Shown here piece by piece: positions 1-11,403 of a stretch of DNA of 64,000 nucleotides. Made by a program: the position numbers and the translations under genes. Position 1 is the first letter of the stretch; each line of letters starts with the position of its first letter. Under the pieces are notes generated by a model. The model did not search any database. It had not been told where the DNA came from and worked only from the letters and a program-made list of their open reading frames with translations. Where the stretch lies: NCBI GenBank assembly GCA_037178625.1, contig CM074133.1, positions 2,418,001-2,482,000 on the forward strand, read 5' to 3'. The stretch is from Skeletonema tropicum (lineage: Eukaryota > Bacillariophyta > Thalassiosirophyceae > Thalassiosirales > Thalassiosiraceae).

Positions 1-1
1 T

Positions 2-1372
2 TGCGCAGAACATACAGCATATCATCATGGCGAGGCATCTCTGCATGCAACAAGTAAGCTCTTTTTCCCAAGAAGTTGTTTAAACAAAATGTGACTCTCA
101 TTCTCATATTCTCACCTGCATCTTTGCTTTATTTCAGTCGTTGGTATGGCGCAGGACTTTGTCGGATCAAACAATATGAATTTGTTGATGCCAAAGGGTC
201 AGTTTGGGACACGTCTCATTGGAGGCGCCGATGCAGCGTCCCCGCGATACATTTTCACACATCTTTCTCCTGTGGCTAGACTCCTGTTTCCAGATGTAGA
301 TGATGCTCTGTTAGATCACAAAGAAGAAGACGGCCAGCTTATCGAGCCGGAGTTCTTTGTTCCTATCATACCGCTTCTGTTGGTGAATGGATGTCAAGGT
401 ATTGGAACTGGATGGAGCACGAACATTCCTCAACACGATCCGCTAGACGTACTGAAGTACATCCGTGCCAAGCTAGAAGGAAAGAAGCGATTGCCATCAA
501 TACGTCCATGGGTGAGAGGCTTCGACGGCGACATTAAGATTGATGCAGAACGCGCTTCGTATACTACAGAGGGAACACTTACAATTACATCCAAATCGTC
601 GTTGTCCATATCCGAGCTACCAGTCGGTGTCTGGACTTCTGATTACAAGGACTACTTGGTAAAAATGCTGAAAAAGGGTGAAATCAAGTCGTTTACTGAG
701 AACCATACAACATCTGCCGTGTCATTTGATGTTAAGGTGAACATGGCGAAGCTCTCCAGACTCGTAAAGGGAGACATTCACAAAACATTCAAACTACGCA
801 ATTCTCTCTCTACAAGAAACATGCATGCATTTACCCCTGACATGGATATTGTTCGGTACAAGTCACCTCGTGATATTGCAGATGCCTTCTTCCCAATTCG
901 GTTGGGTTTGTATGCAGATCGCAAGAGTGTCTTGGAGAGTAATATGGAGTATTCTACAACGCTGATGCGAAACAAATCACGATTTATCGAGGCGGTTTCT
1001 ACTAACAGTATCGATCTCCTGAACGGTAAAAAGTCAAAAGATGCCACCAACGCTCTGCTTGAAGAGATGAACTTCTCCAAACAATCTGATCTTGAAGTGA
1101 TCAAGTCCAACAACACGGTAGCAAAGCGAAGAGCATCTAATGCCATCGTATCGAGTGAGGAGACGGAACAAGAACCCAGTAGATTAGATCCTTCAAAGGA
1201 ATATGATTATCTTTTGAGCATGCCTTTGTCTTCCCTCACAGCAGAAAAGATCGATGCGCTAAACAAAGAAGCAGCAAAATTGGATATGAAAATGGAAGAG
1301 TTGAAGAATACATCAGCTGAAGATTTGTGGAAAAGTGATCTTGACATGCTCGAGAGTTATCTAAACAAATAA
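2..1372 (+). CDS. TOP2: DNA topoisomerase II, C-terminal half (5' partial)
   Basis: Type IIA topoisomerase that passes one duplex through a break in another; nuclear. The window opens inside the gene: an exon (2-53) carries the YHHGE motif, then a GT-AG intron (54-137, 84 bp) joins in phase to an exon starting TIVGMAQDFVGSNN, the classical eukaryotic TOP2 block, followed by GQFGTRL and DAASPRYIFT. The rest covers the tower, the coiled coil and the end of the DNA gate. The ATPase domain and catalytic tyrosine lie outside the window. The protein stops soon after the DNA-gate helices (last residues are a Lys/Glu-rich helix, ...LESYLNK), so the long disordered C-terminal domain of animal and yeast enzymes is absent or very short. 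It converges with MSH5, with 183 bp between the two stop codons. Family assignment is secure. Confidence 0.95.
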
Positions 1373-1555
1373 TCAGTTATACGAATTTGCACCCAAGAAA
1401 CAAGCTCCTTCAAAAGATCTTTCCCCCTGACGACACAGTGGTTGGGTCAATCAAGACCTTTTCTACCCTCATTCACAAACTCGCCCAAACACGACGGAGT
1501 TGTGCAAAGGAAGAATTTTCTAAACTTCTCTCGAAGCATATTAGAGAGAGTTAAT

Positions 1556-4477
1556 TTACATTTGAGAAACAAGCTCTTTCAATAGCAAAAGGTCTTCATC
1601 GGTTGCATCCATCCAAGAGTCAACCGCAAGAAAGAGCCGTATAGCCGACTTGACACTTGCTTGAAACGGAGAGTTGGCATTCATGCTCTCGGGCAGTGGT
1701 CGTATTTTCTTTCCATCTCGGAGACAATCAGTGATCTCCTTACATCGATCCACTACTTTCTTATTTAACCCAGCCATTCTTGCGCAGACAAGGCCGGCAG
1801 AAGAACTCGCGACTCCATCCTCAAGCTTGAATAGAGGAACGGCATCATCTTCATCCGACTCTGGAATATGAATTGACATTCGAACAGCTTTGATTCCGGC
1901 CACACCGTCTTGGAGTAGACCAAGCGAAAACATTTCAAGAAAATGTGTGGTACATACTACCTTGCATTTGGTGTCAGCAAGTCGTTGCAACGCCGAAACC
2001 ATGACAGATATTCCCGATGCTGGAGCGGTACCTGTGGAGTAAGAGACGTCACAATGGTTAGCTTGATTCAAGAATATAGCTTATTATCTGAGTCATGAAC
2101 TTGCCTTTCCCAAATTCATCAATGAGAACGAGAGAGTTTGGTGTACTTCGATGGAAAATTCCAGCAATCTGTGTAAGATCTCGCTGGAAGGTGCTCTGAG
2201 GAACAGCGCAAGTCTCCACATCTCCAAAGTTTACTAGTATTTGATCGAATATGGAAATCCTCGCACTGTCACACGGCAGGTACGAACCAACATGAGCCAA
2301 ATATACCAACACTCCTACTTGCCGAGCATAGCAAGATTTACCACTAAAATTTGGGCCAGTCACTACCAAAACACGATTAGTCTCATCCATTCTCGTGTCA
2401 TTTGGGATGAACTCATCATTCACAATCAATTCTTGGAGTGGATGGCGGCCGTTTTCAATCTCAATCACTCCACTGGAATCGGAGACAATCTCAGGCTTGA
2501 CAAAGTTTAGATCCGCTGCACAACCTGCGAGAGAAAGGATGCAATCCAAGTCTGCCAGAGCACTGAATGTGCTGCGAAGTTCACTCTCACACTCCAAGAT
2601 GTCTTCCTCTAGATCACTTACGATCAATGCCTCCGTATCCTTGATGAATGCATCCAAATCTCCAATTTCTTCATCTAGTTGGTTCATATCGGAGTTCTTG
2701 AAGAATGCATCATCATCTTGAACAAACACAAAGTCAAAATCATCTGGAATCGCCGGGAATGAGTTTGTTGCTTCGTCGTGAGCATGCTGACGCTTGTCAA
2801 TAGACACGAGGAAACCTACTTGGGGTAAAAAGACAACCTTGAGCGAAATCAGCTCCTCATGTTTCGCCAGGACCTGCCTTCCAACTTCAGATAACGTCTC
2901 GTCAAGAGTTTCAAATGTCTCCTTTGCGCTGTCTAATTCTTCATGAAAGCCGAAATTGATGACACAATGATCCTTAACCTCTGCAGTGACTTCCTCATCA
3001 ATCACCGAAGCCAACCGCTCTCGTAGGTTACGAAGCACTGGAACATGACACTGCTGGAGAAGTTCATCTATAAATGTCACCGATGGATATTGTTGCTGCT
3101 GCTGCGTTCCACGTTGCATATTATGCTCCATGGATTGATGATTGGAGTCACGGTCTAGCTTATGCGCCTTTTCTCTGAGCTCACCACTCAATGTAGCCAC
3201 AATCGCATACGCAGCATCCAACATTCGCCCCAGCTGCAAGAAGTCATTGGGCTGGGCACAGCATCGTTGCATTCTTAGTAAAATGGCATCACACCTCCCA
3301 ATATCTGACAACTTTTGAAGCAACAATGATGCAGCTGGGTGACTATCTTGATGGAGGAATAATTCAATACCCACATGCCTTTGTCGAATCTTGTCGACAT
3401 CTCGTAGCGGCTGCGTCATCCATTGACGCAATCGCTCCCTCCCTGCCTTGGACTTTGTCCGATCCAACAATGTGAAGAGACTGAATCCCTCCTTGGATTT
3501 TTGATACGATCTTCCCTTGAGATTATTGTTCGCCACAAGAGGGTGATGTTCCGTGGCAAAGATCCTCAATGTTCTCAGTGTCGTCTCGTACAATCTCAAG
3601 AATGAATCTGACGCAGGACATCGACGAATAGAATTGATCGTGACAGTCGATCCCTCCTCTAGACGGAAGGCAGTGTTTCGTAAATAAATCAACAAGGAAC
3701 CTAGTGCACGGACCAATGTTTGAGAATCAAAGTTGATAACCGATGCGAGTGAATGAAAGTTCGAGGGTGGCTGTGCGCTGCTAGTAGTAGCATTGTAGTC
3801 GTTGTAATCAGGCAATGAATGATCTTCCGTCATTGGACGCTTCATCAATGTTAATACACGTAGCTTTTGTAAAATGACACTACGGCAGGTTCGAGGTTCA
3901 AATGCCGATGATTTCAGGAGCTGATATGGAATCGTTGCTGTTGTTGCCGTGCGCGTAGTATCATTTTGCGAAGTGCCAGCTCCAGCGGCCGGCTGTTCTG
4001 CGACTGTTTCGGATTGTCCTGCCGCCGCCGTCACTCCGGCACGAGCATCAGTAGTATTTGACCCATCATTATCATCCCCATCACTTCCCAGAGGCATGGT
4101 AGTCAAACATTCCAACAACGGAGCATTCGTCAACACCTTGTTCGACACCAAAATCAAATTGGGCCTCGTTGCGACTAACACGCTGCGACAAATTCGTTCC
4201 GTATCGGCTCCATTGTGCGCACATTCATCCTCAAAGACAATTTCATTCTCTTCTTCATTGTAACATGCAAATGCGATACGCGACCCTTGTTCAAAGAAGG
4301 AGAGGACACGCAGTGCTGGTTCAGTGTCGGGTGCTGCTGCATTCGTTGTTGTTGATTGTCGTGGCCGTTATTTCTTGAATGATTTGTGCGTCCGCCCGAG
4401 GAGGATGCCGCCCTATTATTGTTGTTGCTGCGATAATTAGGACGGCTCTCTTGCTCTTCCAGTGTTGAATCCACCAT
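1556..4477 (-). CDS. MSH5: MutS homologue MSH5 (meiotic recombination)
   Basis: MutS-family ATPase that with MSH4 stabilises crossover intermediates in meiosis. Visible parts: an N-terminal stretch VLSFFEQGSRIAFACY, the lever/clamp region (SLFTLLDRTKSKAGRERL), Walker A TGPNFSGKS, Walker B LIDEFGKG and a C-terminal helical end. The IDEFGKG form and the conserved DGKKIRPL tail fit MSH5 better than MSH4 or MSH2. Exon 2 (2031-1556) joins exon 1 across a 73-bp intron (2032-2104) that begins GC and ends AG; splicing gives GKGTAPASG, as expected after Walker B. The 5' end is uncertain: the conserved frame has no ATG before an upstream stop near 4362, while an Asn/Gln-rich reading frame starts at ATG 4477 one base out of phase, so a small intron or a one-base error lies around 4330-4360. 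Confidence 0.88.
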
Positions 4478-4780
4478 TTCGGTTATTGGATGATTGGTAG
4501 CCTCCTCCTTGACGACGGCCGTCGCTGTAGCGGTTGCCGGCGGTCCCTCTGTTCATCTTGGTCGATTTATCACCCGCGCTGCGCTCTTGATTTTTGATCT
4601 TAGATCTTCGCTCTTGCTTTGCTCTTGCACCTTTGCACTTCGCAACTCGTGACTGAAGCCATGTACGCCCTGATTTCTTGCTTGAAATCAACTCGTATCA
4701 GTCACTGATCATCACAACAAATCCTTGCTTCATCTCTGATTAGATCTGCTTCTGTCAACGATGACATTGATGCTTTGAAG

Positions 4781-5933
4781 ATGCGGCTTCTCGATCAATT
4801 ATTAGTCCCTATCATCGCCTTCTTTAGCACAGCTGTAGCCATGAGCGCTCCACCACCCATCCGCACTGTCATGATCACAGGCGCCAATGGATATCTTGCC
4901 TCACACATTAGTAAAACAGCTCCTTGAAAAAGGATACAACGTCAACGCATGTGTTCGCAATGCATCAAACACGGATTCGGTCAAGCATCTTCTCAAATTA
5001 TCTACATCATCTCCTTCTTCTGGAAAATTGCAACTGTTTTCCACGGGCGACATGGCAGATAAATCTCTATACGGACGGTACGAAGAACCCATGGCAAATT
5101 GCGATGCAGTCTTTCATGCGGCAACGCCTCTCTCACCTAAATTTCAAGGAGAATTCGATGGATTGCGACATATGCTCAATCCTGGCATGGAGGGAACAAA
5201 CGAATTGTTACAGACGATACTGAAAAGTCCAAGATGCTCATCTATTCAATGCTTGGTGTTGACGAGTAGTATGAGTGCAGCTGCACCGCAGCCAGAGCCA
5301 CCTGTCAAGGATGAATCACACTGGTCGGATGATGATGCTCAACTTGCTCGTGGCAATTTCTATGGGTGCTTAAAGACAAGACAAGAAAAGTTGTGTCAAC
5401 AATGGAGTGAACAATCCGTGCAAGAGGGAAAGTTATCACCCACTTTTAGATATTGTGCCATTTGCCCTACCATGATTGTAGGACCACCACTACTTGCAGC
5501 GGAAGATGATGATAATTACACACCTTCTGGAACCATGGGATCACTTTATCGGGTAATCAAACCTACTGATGGTCCATTGCTAATTGGACAAACACTCAAG
5601 GGAGTCAAACGAAAAGCTCGCAATGATTCAATGAGCTATATCGATGTTCAGGATTGTGCAGCTATGCATGTTGCAGCTATGGAAAACACGAATGCATCAG
5701 GACGGTACTTTTCACTCGTAGAGAGTTGGCATTGGAATGACATTTTGTCAACGTTGCAAGAGTTGTATCCCAAGATTTCGCTAGATGAGCAATACAAGTA
5801 TGAGGGTGACGATATTATTCGACCTACGCAGTTCAATCTCGACCGTATGAATTCACTTGGTGTAAAGGTGAAGAGTATCAAGGAGATATTTGAAGAGTGT
5901 ATCAGCTTCTTCCAAAGCAAGGGTGTATTGTAG
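4781..5933 (+). CDS. NAD(P)-dependent extended SDR (dihydroflavonol/cinnamoyl-CoA reductase-like), one frame break
   Basis: Extended short-chain dehydrogenase of the DFR/CCR-like group; substrate not predictable. The Rossmann glycine motif VMITGANGYLA sits in the frame opening at ATG 4781 (hydrophobic N-terminus MRLLDQLLVPIIAFF, possible signal sequence) or ATG 4841. One base too many near 4908-4911 shifts the frame; the rest (VKQLLEKGYNVNACVR, then DAVFHAATP, LTSSMSAA, the YGCLKTRQEK catalytic Tyr/Lys pair, and GPP) reads on to 5933. Without the first frame the enzyme would lack its nucleotide-binding motif, so the start at internal ATG 4887 is not a sensible gene model. Either a sequencing indel or a recent null allele. 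It is divergent from MSH5. Confidence 0.8.
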
Positions 5934-6028
5934 ATGTAGAGATTACAGTAAAAATTAAAAGCCCACATATTTTATTAAGTTCAAATGTTATCTGGGACAA
6001 ACCACATTCCTCAGCTATTCGTTCGATA

Positions 6029-8322
6029 CTAATCCATGAACGAGGTGCTGTCAGAATCCTCCATAGTATACTGACAGCACGGAGTTGCTCCAGATGGCCT
6101 CACTGATGATTGATGCTTCAATGTTGTCGTTTCCGATGGCGTGAGTGACTCTGTTTCGCTCAAGGGTGTTTCGCTCCTAGCACAACACGAGCTTCCATTT
6201 CCTGCCTCATAATCGGAATCTGGAGCACGACGACCGTTTTGATAGGACGCTAGTTCACTTGAGCTTCTCAGCGTTGATCCGTTTCTCAGCGTTGATTCGT
6301 TTCTCAGTGCCGATCCATTCCTCTTTTCCTTCTTCACAAAACCGTAATACTTTTTGACAAGAGCGTCTTGAGCATTGAACATCACATGTCCAATGACCAT
6401 ACCAATGATGCAACTCAACAAGAGTGGACCAGAATACGTCATGATTATTAACATGATGAAGTATCCCAACGTCAATTGAACTCCATACACAACGGCTGAA
6501 AGGGTCAAGCGACGAAACCCAGCAGGAAGAGCATAGACACTCCTTCTCTTATAAAGAACTAATTCCAGCATGATTCCAAAGAGTATAGAACCAAAGCATG
6601 CCAATCCAAACTTGCCAGGAGTCGACAACACCCACGAAGGGAACAGTAATATGACACACGTGGAATCAAGCCAGTGGAATCCATCCATGTACATACTTGT
6701 CCCTCCGTAACAGTATTGTTCTTCAAGTTCTTCTGGCACGGGATAGCTCTCCATCTTCTCCATCTCCTGTTGTTCTGTTGCAAGCTTTTGCTTCAACCAT
6801 GGGAACTCATATCCCGGAACACTCTCATCAGTTCCTTGCCAGCTCCCCACGCAATTTGCATTGTGTGTATATCCACCCTTACAAGGACCGGTGGCTTCAG
6901 GGATGGAATGGTCAGTAGATACCATAATAGAAGGATCAAGACAATAGAGGGAATACCCTTCACGAACATAGTCTTCCAAGTAATCTGGATTGGGAATATC
7001 AATGCATTGATACCAACAAAAGAATTTTGTGACATTGTTGCAGTTTGCAGGTGAATTGACATGTTGTAATCTCCTGCGATTGGTTCTTGCGTAGGATGAC
7101 GGAGCTATTATTTCATCATCGAAGGGTGAGGAATCCAAAAATGGTAGTACCACATCCATCGACAGGTGACGTTGGCACATGCGCCTTGTAGTTTTCAACT
7201 TTTAGGTCGGGCACTGCATCTCCATACTCTGCGTTGTTTGTTAATGAGGGATTTGTTAACGCCTTTGCTTGCATTGGCGAAGGTAACAAATGCATCTTTC
7301 CATACCAAGAGCGGTGAGTATTGGATTTCAAGCGTAAAGCATGCGGTGCAGCCAAGAAGGTATGCTGCTCGTTTTCATCCTCTTCATCAGATAGCCAATA
7401 TTGAGCACCCGCACCCATCAGAATAACTACTTCATCTTCTTCAAACGCTAGAGGTTTCGTTTCACCTTTCAAGTAAAAGGAAGAATCATCCGTCTTGTAG
7501 GTGTGGCAATCCATCGCTGGAACGAAGGATAGAAAGAACCCAGCATCGGTATGATAATCAAATGTTGGCGCAGAGTGATCGATTCCATTCATTGTTTTTT
7601 CAGTTGTTTCTACCGTTGGCATCATTTCCCCCTTCTTTAGTGTAGACATGAAAGTGCTCCAAATGATTAGCATCCGCAAGAACACCGCGATAACTCTCAT
7701 AATTCTTTACTACACTCCTCCCCACCTGATCAAATCCATCATCTCCCTGTTGTTCTCTATCCAACTTGGCAACAAACGCATCAGTCACACGTGCAACAAC
7801 ATCTCTCAATTCTTCCATTGAATCATATGCATCCTCCCCACATTTATCTTTGATCCAAGAAGGGAGTTCCAACACTGATGCTGCATTGTTGTTGTTATTG
7901 TGGTTGTCATCAAATCCGACAGTTGCACTAGCCAAAGTACGACGTACTGTCCCATCCGGTAAATTGATCTGTTGGACATCTTTTGGATAGGATTGTAATG
8001 CCTGTTGAAATAACGATGTTGAGTCACTAGTAGTATCATCATCATTGAATGTAGGACAGCTACATAGATGAGACAAGGCTCGTTTTCGAACAGCCTTTAA
8101 CCCATTATACCGCTGTTGCTGTTGTGTGGCCTCGTCGTCGTTGACGGTGATTCGTAGTACACCGTGAGAATCTTGTAGGTGCTTGTGTAGATTGGTAGGC
8201 TGATCCAGAAGTAGCAGCTGCTTCAAAGATATTTTGGTTGAAGAAGAAGGACTGGTAGTTGCAGATACCAAGAGCGTTGCCGAAGCAAGAAGTAGTGTTG
8301 TGATAAAGATTGGCACTTTCAT
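6029..8322 (-). CDS. 2OG-oxygenase-like ectodomain fused to Ctr copper transporter domain, two frame breaks
   Basis: Start chosen at ATG 8322, which gives a clear signal peptide (MKVPIFITTLLLASATLL). Next comes a region with an H-x-D motif (YHTDAGFFLSF) and a later conserved segment (LMGAGAQYWLSD, APHALR, RSWYGKMHLLP) like the double-stranded beta-helix of iron/2-oxoglutarate oxygenases, then a Cys segment (FFCWYQC). The C-terminus is a Ctr-type unit: MYMDGFHW, three membrane helices, an M-x-x-x-M-like pair in helix 2 (FIMLIIM) and a small-residue-rich third helix (SCIIGMVIGHVMF), followed by a cytosolic tail of short repeats (RNGSALRNES-like). Inferred role: copper uptake with an attached metal-binding or enzymatic ectodomain. 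Two joints change frame: at a run of five C (7628-7632 on the + strand) and near 7116-7200, where a 46-nt GT-AG segment or a one-base error could restore it. Confidence 0.72.
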
Positions 8323-8761
8323 TATTGTGTAATGTAATGATTGCTGGTTAGCTACTTTTGCGTCCTCCAATGATATTATGATAGAGATGAAGGACGGCGA
8401 AGGGCGAAGGCGTTGTGTTCATGCACTTGCAGTATCTTGCTGAAACTGTCCATATCATCTGGGTGGTGGGTGGTGAAGAGTGAAGACAGCACCTTTCTCA
8501 CTGTAAACATTGAATTTCTCCTAATCTTATTTTTATTAAAGGGCTAATATATTCCAAAATAATCTGAGGGAGCCCTTTTTTAGTACGGGTACTTATTCTT
8601 TTCTCATTAGTTGTATCGTAGTCAGTTTATGTAACCCACCCAAACCGCCCGAGCTTGTTCGATAAGTTCCAAGTAGCATCGAAGTTACTTATTCTGCTCG
8701 GGCTGATGCTTAATAGATTCCCGCAGACCGGCCAGCATACTTAAACTGAGTCACCACCACC
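8323..8761. other. Intergenic, divergent promoter region
   Basis: 439 bp between two divergently transcribed genes. It is AT-rich in the middle. A short perfect inverted repeat (AAAGGGCT 8538-8545 with AGCCCTTT 8571-8578) is visible; its significance is unknown. No coding signal seen. Confidence 0.5.
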
Positions 8762-9706
8762 ATGGCAGCAGGTCAAAGCAGAGGCAAGGGCAAGGCACTC
8801 GAATCCATCGCCGCCCGCAGCGGTCGTGATCCAGCCGCAATCATCGATTCCATCCAGGCAGCGGAAAAGGCACAGGCAAAAGCCGAGGCAGCCAAGCAAC
8901 GTGCCGCCAAGGTTGAGGCAGTCCAAGAAGGCTGCTGCTGCCAAGGCTGCCTCAAAAAAGAGGGGTGGTGGTGGTGGTGGCAATGATGATGAATGATGAG
9001 ACAACAGCACAAGATAATACTACTACCGAAGTCAATCAACCATCCCAAATTTATTCGGCATTATCCCCCCAAGAACAATATCGCTTTCAATGCTACCGTC
9101 GAAGTGGATTTGCATCGAAACCAATTGAAAAGTTTGTGGCTAAAATGTTGGTAGATGAAGCCAATCGTCGATTTGTAGCACGGAGGAGTGCCGTGGTTGG
9201 ATTAGGGGGAGGGAAATCATCATTCGTGAGTGGTAGTAGTGGTCACAACAACCACAACATCATCATGAATGGGGAAGATGATGAGGCTACAGCTACAGTA
9301 GTGACGGATGGTTCCGATTTAGACCAGCTGCACTCGAATAATAATAAAAAGAGAAAGAAACAAAGCAAGAGACAAATGTTACAAGAGGAATCAAAACGTC
9401 GACGTATTGCGATGGATCAGCCTCCACCGTATCTGTTGGAAAGTTTCATTAACAATAGTGGTTAGTAGTAGTGCTCGTTCTAGCGGTTTAAATAGTTCCA
9501 GCACTCAATGGAGGAGGAGGAGGTGTTCCACCACCACTTGGATCAATTGGTTGTACCCAATTCATCATCTGAAATAGTCGCATGTAGGTAGTCAACACTT
9601 GGCGAAATGTTATGCACAGAGATTGGTTTCGGCAGGCGAGGAGGGTGATGGATGCCGAAGAAGAAGAAGGACAGGGAAGTACTTAACGACCCGTCATTGA
9701 GAAGAG

Positions 9707-9740
<34 letters not shown>

Positions 9741-10068
9741 CAAGGGAAGAGCGCCAGTGACAACAATAGCACAAAAACCAATTTCACCTCAACACTTGTT
9801 AGAAGTACATAGATATCGTAGTAGGGCAGGGTTAGATCCAGGATTTTGGATGGCGGATAGAGTTGTCGATGTTCGTAGGACGAAGGAGGCGTTATCGTCA
9901 TCATCATCAACACATGCAAGTGTGGGTATATCCGAAGCTGCTGCGTTGGGAACCGAAGATAGAACACGGTCTTGTTTCCTTGCGGCTATTGCTGCACAGG
10001 ATGCGTATGATGAAGCAAGAGCGAAAGAAGCGGAGAAAGATGTCAAAATGGACATAGACAAGAAGTAG
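8762..10068 (+). CDS. TAF11: TAF11-like TFIID subunit, reading frame broken at several places
   Basis: Histone-fold subunit of TFIID. The piece LSPQEQYRFQCYRRSGFASKPIEKF (8965-9465 frame) matches helix 1 of TAF11; VPNSSSEIVA and LAKCYAQRLVSAGEE (about 9552-9650, two different frames) match helix 2; PISPQHLLEVHRYRSRAGLDPGF (9652-10068 frame) matches the C-terminal helix. Between the first two is a Lys/Arg-rich insertion. An Ala/Lys-rich segment beginning at ATG 8762 (MAAGQSRGKGKALES) may be the N-terminus in yet another frame, or a separate small gene ending near 8996. An intron probably starts at GT 9461, but introns alone do not reconcile all frames; at least two one-base shifts are needed. 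Assignment rests on the three helices in correct order. Confidence 0.65.
9713..9740 (+). repeat. CAG trinucleotide microsatellite in coding sequence
   Basis: Uninterrupted CAG repeats (about nine units) read as polyalanine in the TAF11-like frame, just before the C-terminal histone-fold helix. Likely length-polymorphic. Confidence 0.9.
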
Positions 10069-10202
10069 TGTAGATAGAATAGCTGGGAGGAGGATTTTAG
10101 ATTGCATTATTGCATTAAAATAATAGCTTTCACTCTGTGCAAAGACTTCTTTACATTATTACAATCAAACAGCTATACAGAAGGGCATCTATACATCTAT
10201 TA

Positions 10203-11403
10203 TTAGTCACTCTTCTTTCCTTCATCGTATTTGTGGACATTCCAAATCAGCCCCAACTTCTCCATGGGCCATAAAAATGCATAATACATACAATCATACT
10301 TTTCACGTTTTGCCAACATTGAATGGTTGTGGTGATCATCATGATTCGATTCTGCTACAATCGAAGCAAACAGGGGATAAATCGCATTTATCACCCAAAA
10401 TCCTGGGTACAATCCCAAAGGAATACCGTGGCCTGTAACAAAATCATAGTTTGTAGATTGACATGCCTTGTCCGGATGAGCATTAGGAGGGATGGTTTCC
10501 AATGTTAAACCACAGTGTACCACATTGACAGATCCACAGAGATGTGTATGTAATGAACAATCCCTCTCTACCAAAAAGAAAGTAGGACGCATACAGTTCC
10601 ATGGAAACAAACGAGAAGGACCAAGTGTCCAACAATCTGAGTCCTTTGGTATCGTTATGCTTTGGTGCAAACTCTTCCACGACAGGTATTGTGGAATGTG
10701 AAGAATGCAAAGGCCTTCTCCACCCCATCCAAAATCGCACTATGAGGATCACGAGGCATGTCACAGTGCTTGTGATGAAGTCGATGCTGTGATGCCCACC
10801 ATATTGGACCCCCTTGGTTGGCGAGGCATCCAACTATATTGAAGAAATATTGCATCATGGGACCACACTTGAACTGCGGCGTGTGCATGCATATCTATGA
10901 AGGACACACCGACATGCAGATTCCTGTCCTCCACAAACCAACGAACAGTGCTAATCCCGAGTGTGGACTATGAAGCTAGATGTCAGCGTTGATGGAATGA
11001 TGAACAGACACGTGAGGTACACTGGAACGACAACGAGACAGAATAATGTCCGTTTCCCTTCAATGGCTGCCAAGATGATCTGGGCAATTAACACGTATAA
11101 AGCCAGTTGTGTGATAGGCATTTGCGTGAGTTGAGCCAGGTAGCTCTGCGATCCTGCAGTCATTGAAAGATAGACAAGAGGGACTGCGATATTAATCCCC
11201 ATGCCGATTTCATTTACGTGCATGCCACCACGGATATACCATGGCTTTGATGAGGGCACGGGAATTACCAACTTTTCAATGGGTGGTGGCAATGGTGTTT
11301 GCTCATCGGGTCCTACTTTTGTGGGTGTTGTTCGCCCGGAGGTGGTAGCGGTGTCGACACTTTGCAGATCATTGCTTGAGCAACGATTCAAAGAGGCTTG
11401 CAT
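10203..11403 (-). pseudogene. Delta-9-type acyl desaturase, multiple frame breaks
   Basis: Membrane di-iron fatty-acid desaturase. ATG at 11403; a Pro/Ser-rich N-terminus is followed by two membrane helices. Three histidine clusters can be found: a first one near 10890 visible only by crossing frames (HRY then MHTPQFK), a second HRLHHKHCD in the 10888 frame, and a third ESNHDDHHNH in the 10670 frame. Conserved stretches NQGGPIWWASQH, KGLRLLDTW and MEKLGLIW support the family. All three minus-strand frames are needed, with breaks near 10945, 10905, 10890, 10720 and 10490; none coincides with a GT-AG intron of plausible length. With at least four indels in 1.2 kb it is either a decayed gene or a stretch of poor sequence; substitution-level conservation looks intact, which favours the latter. 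Confidence 0.7.

Noticed and set aside
9713..9740. CRISPR-like or regulatory repeat
   Set aside because: It is a simple CAG microsatellite read as polyalanine. No CRISPR array was seen anywhere in the window.
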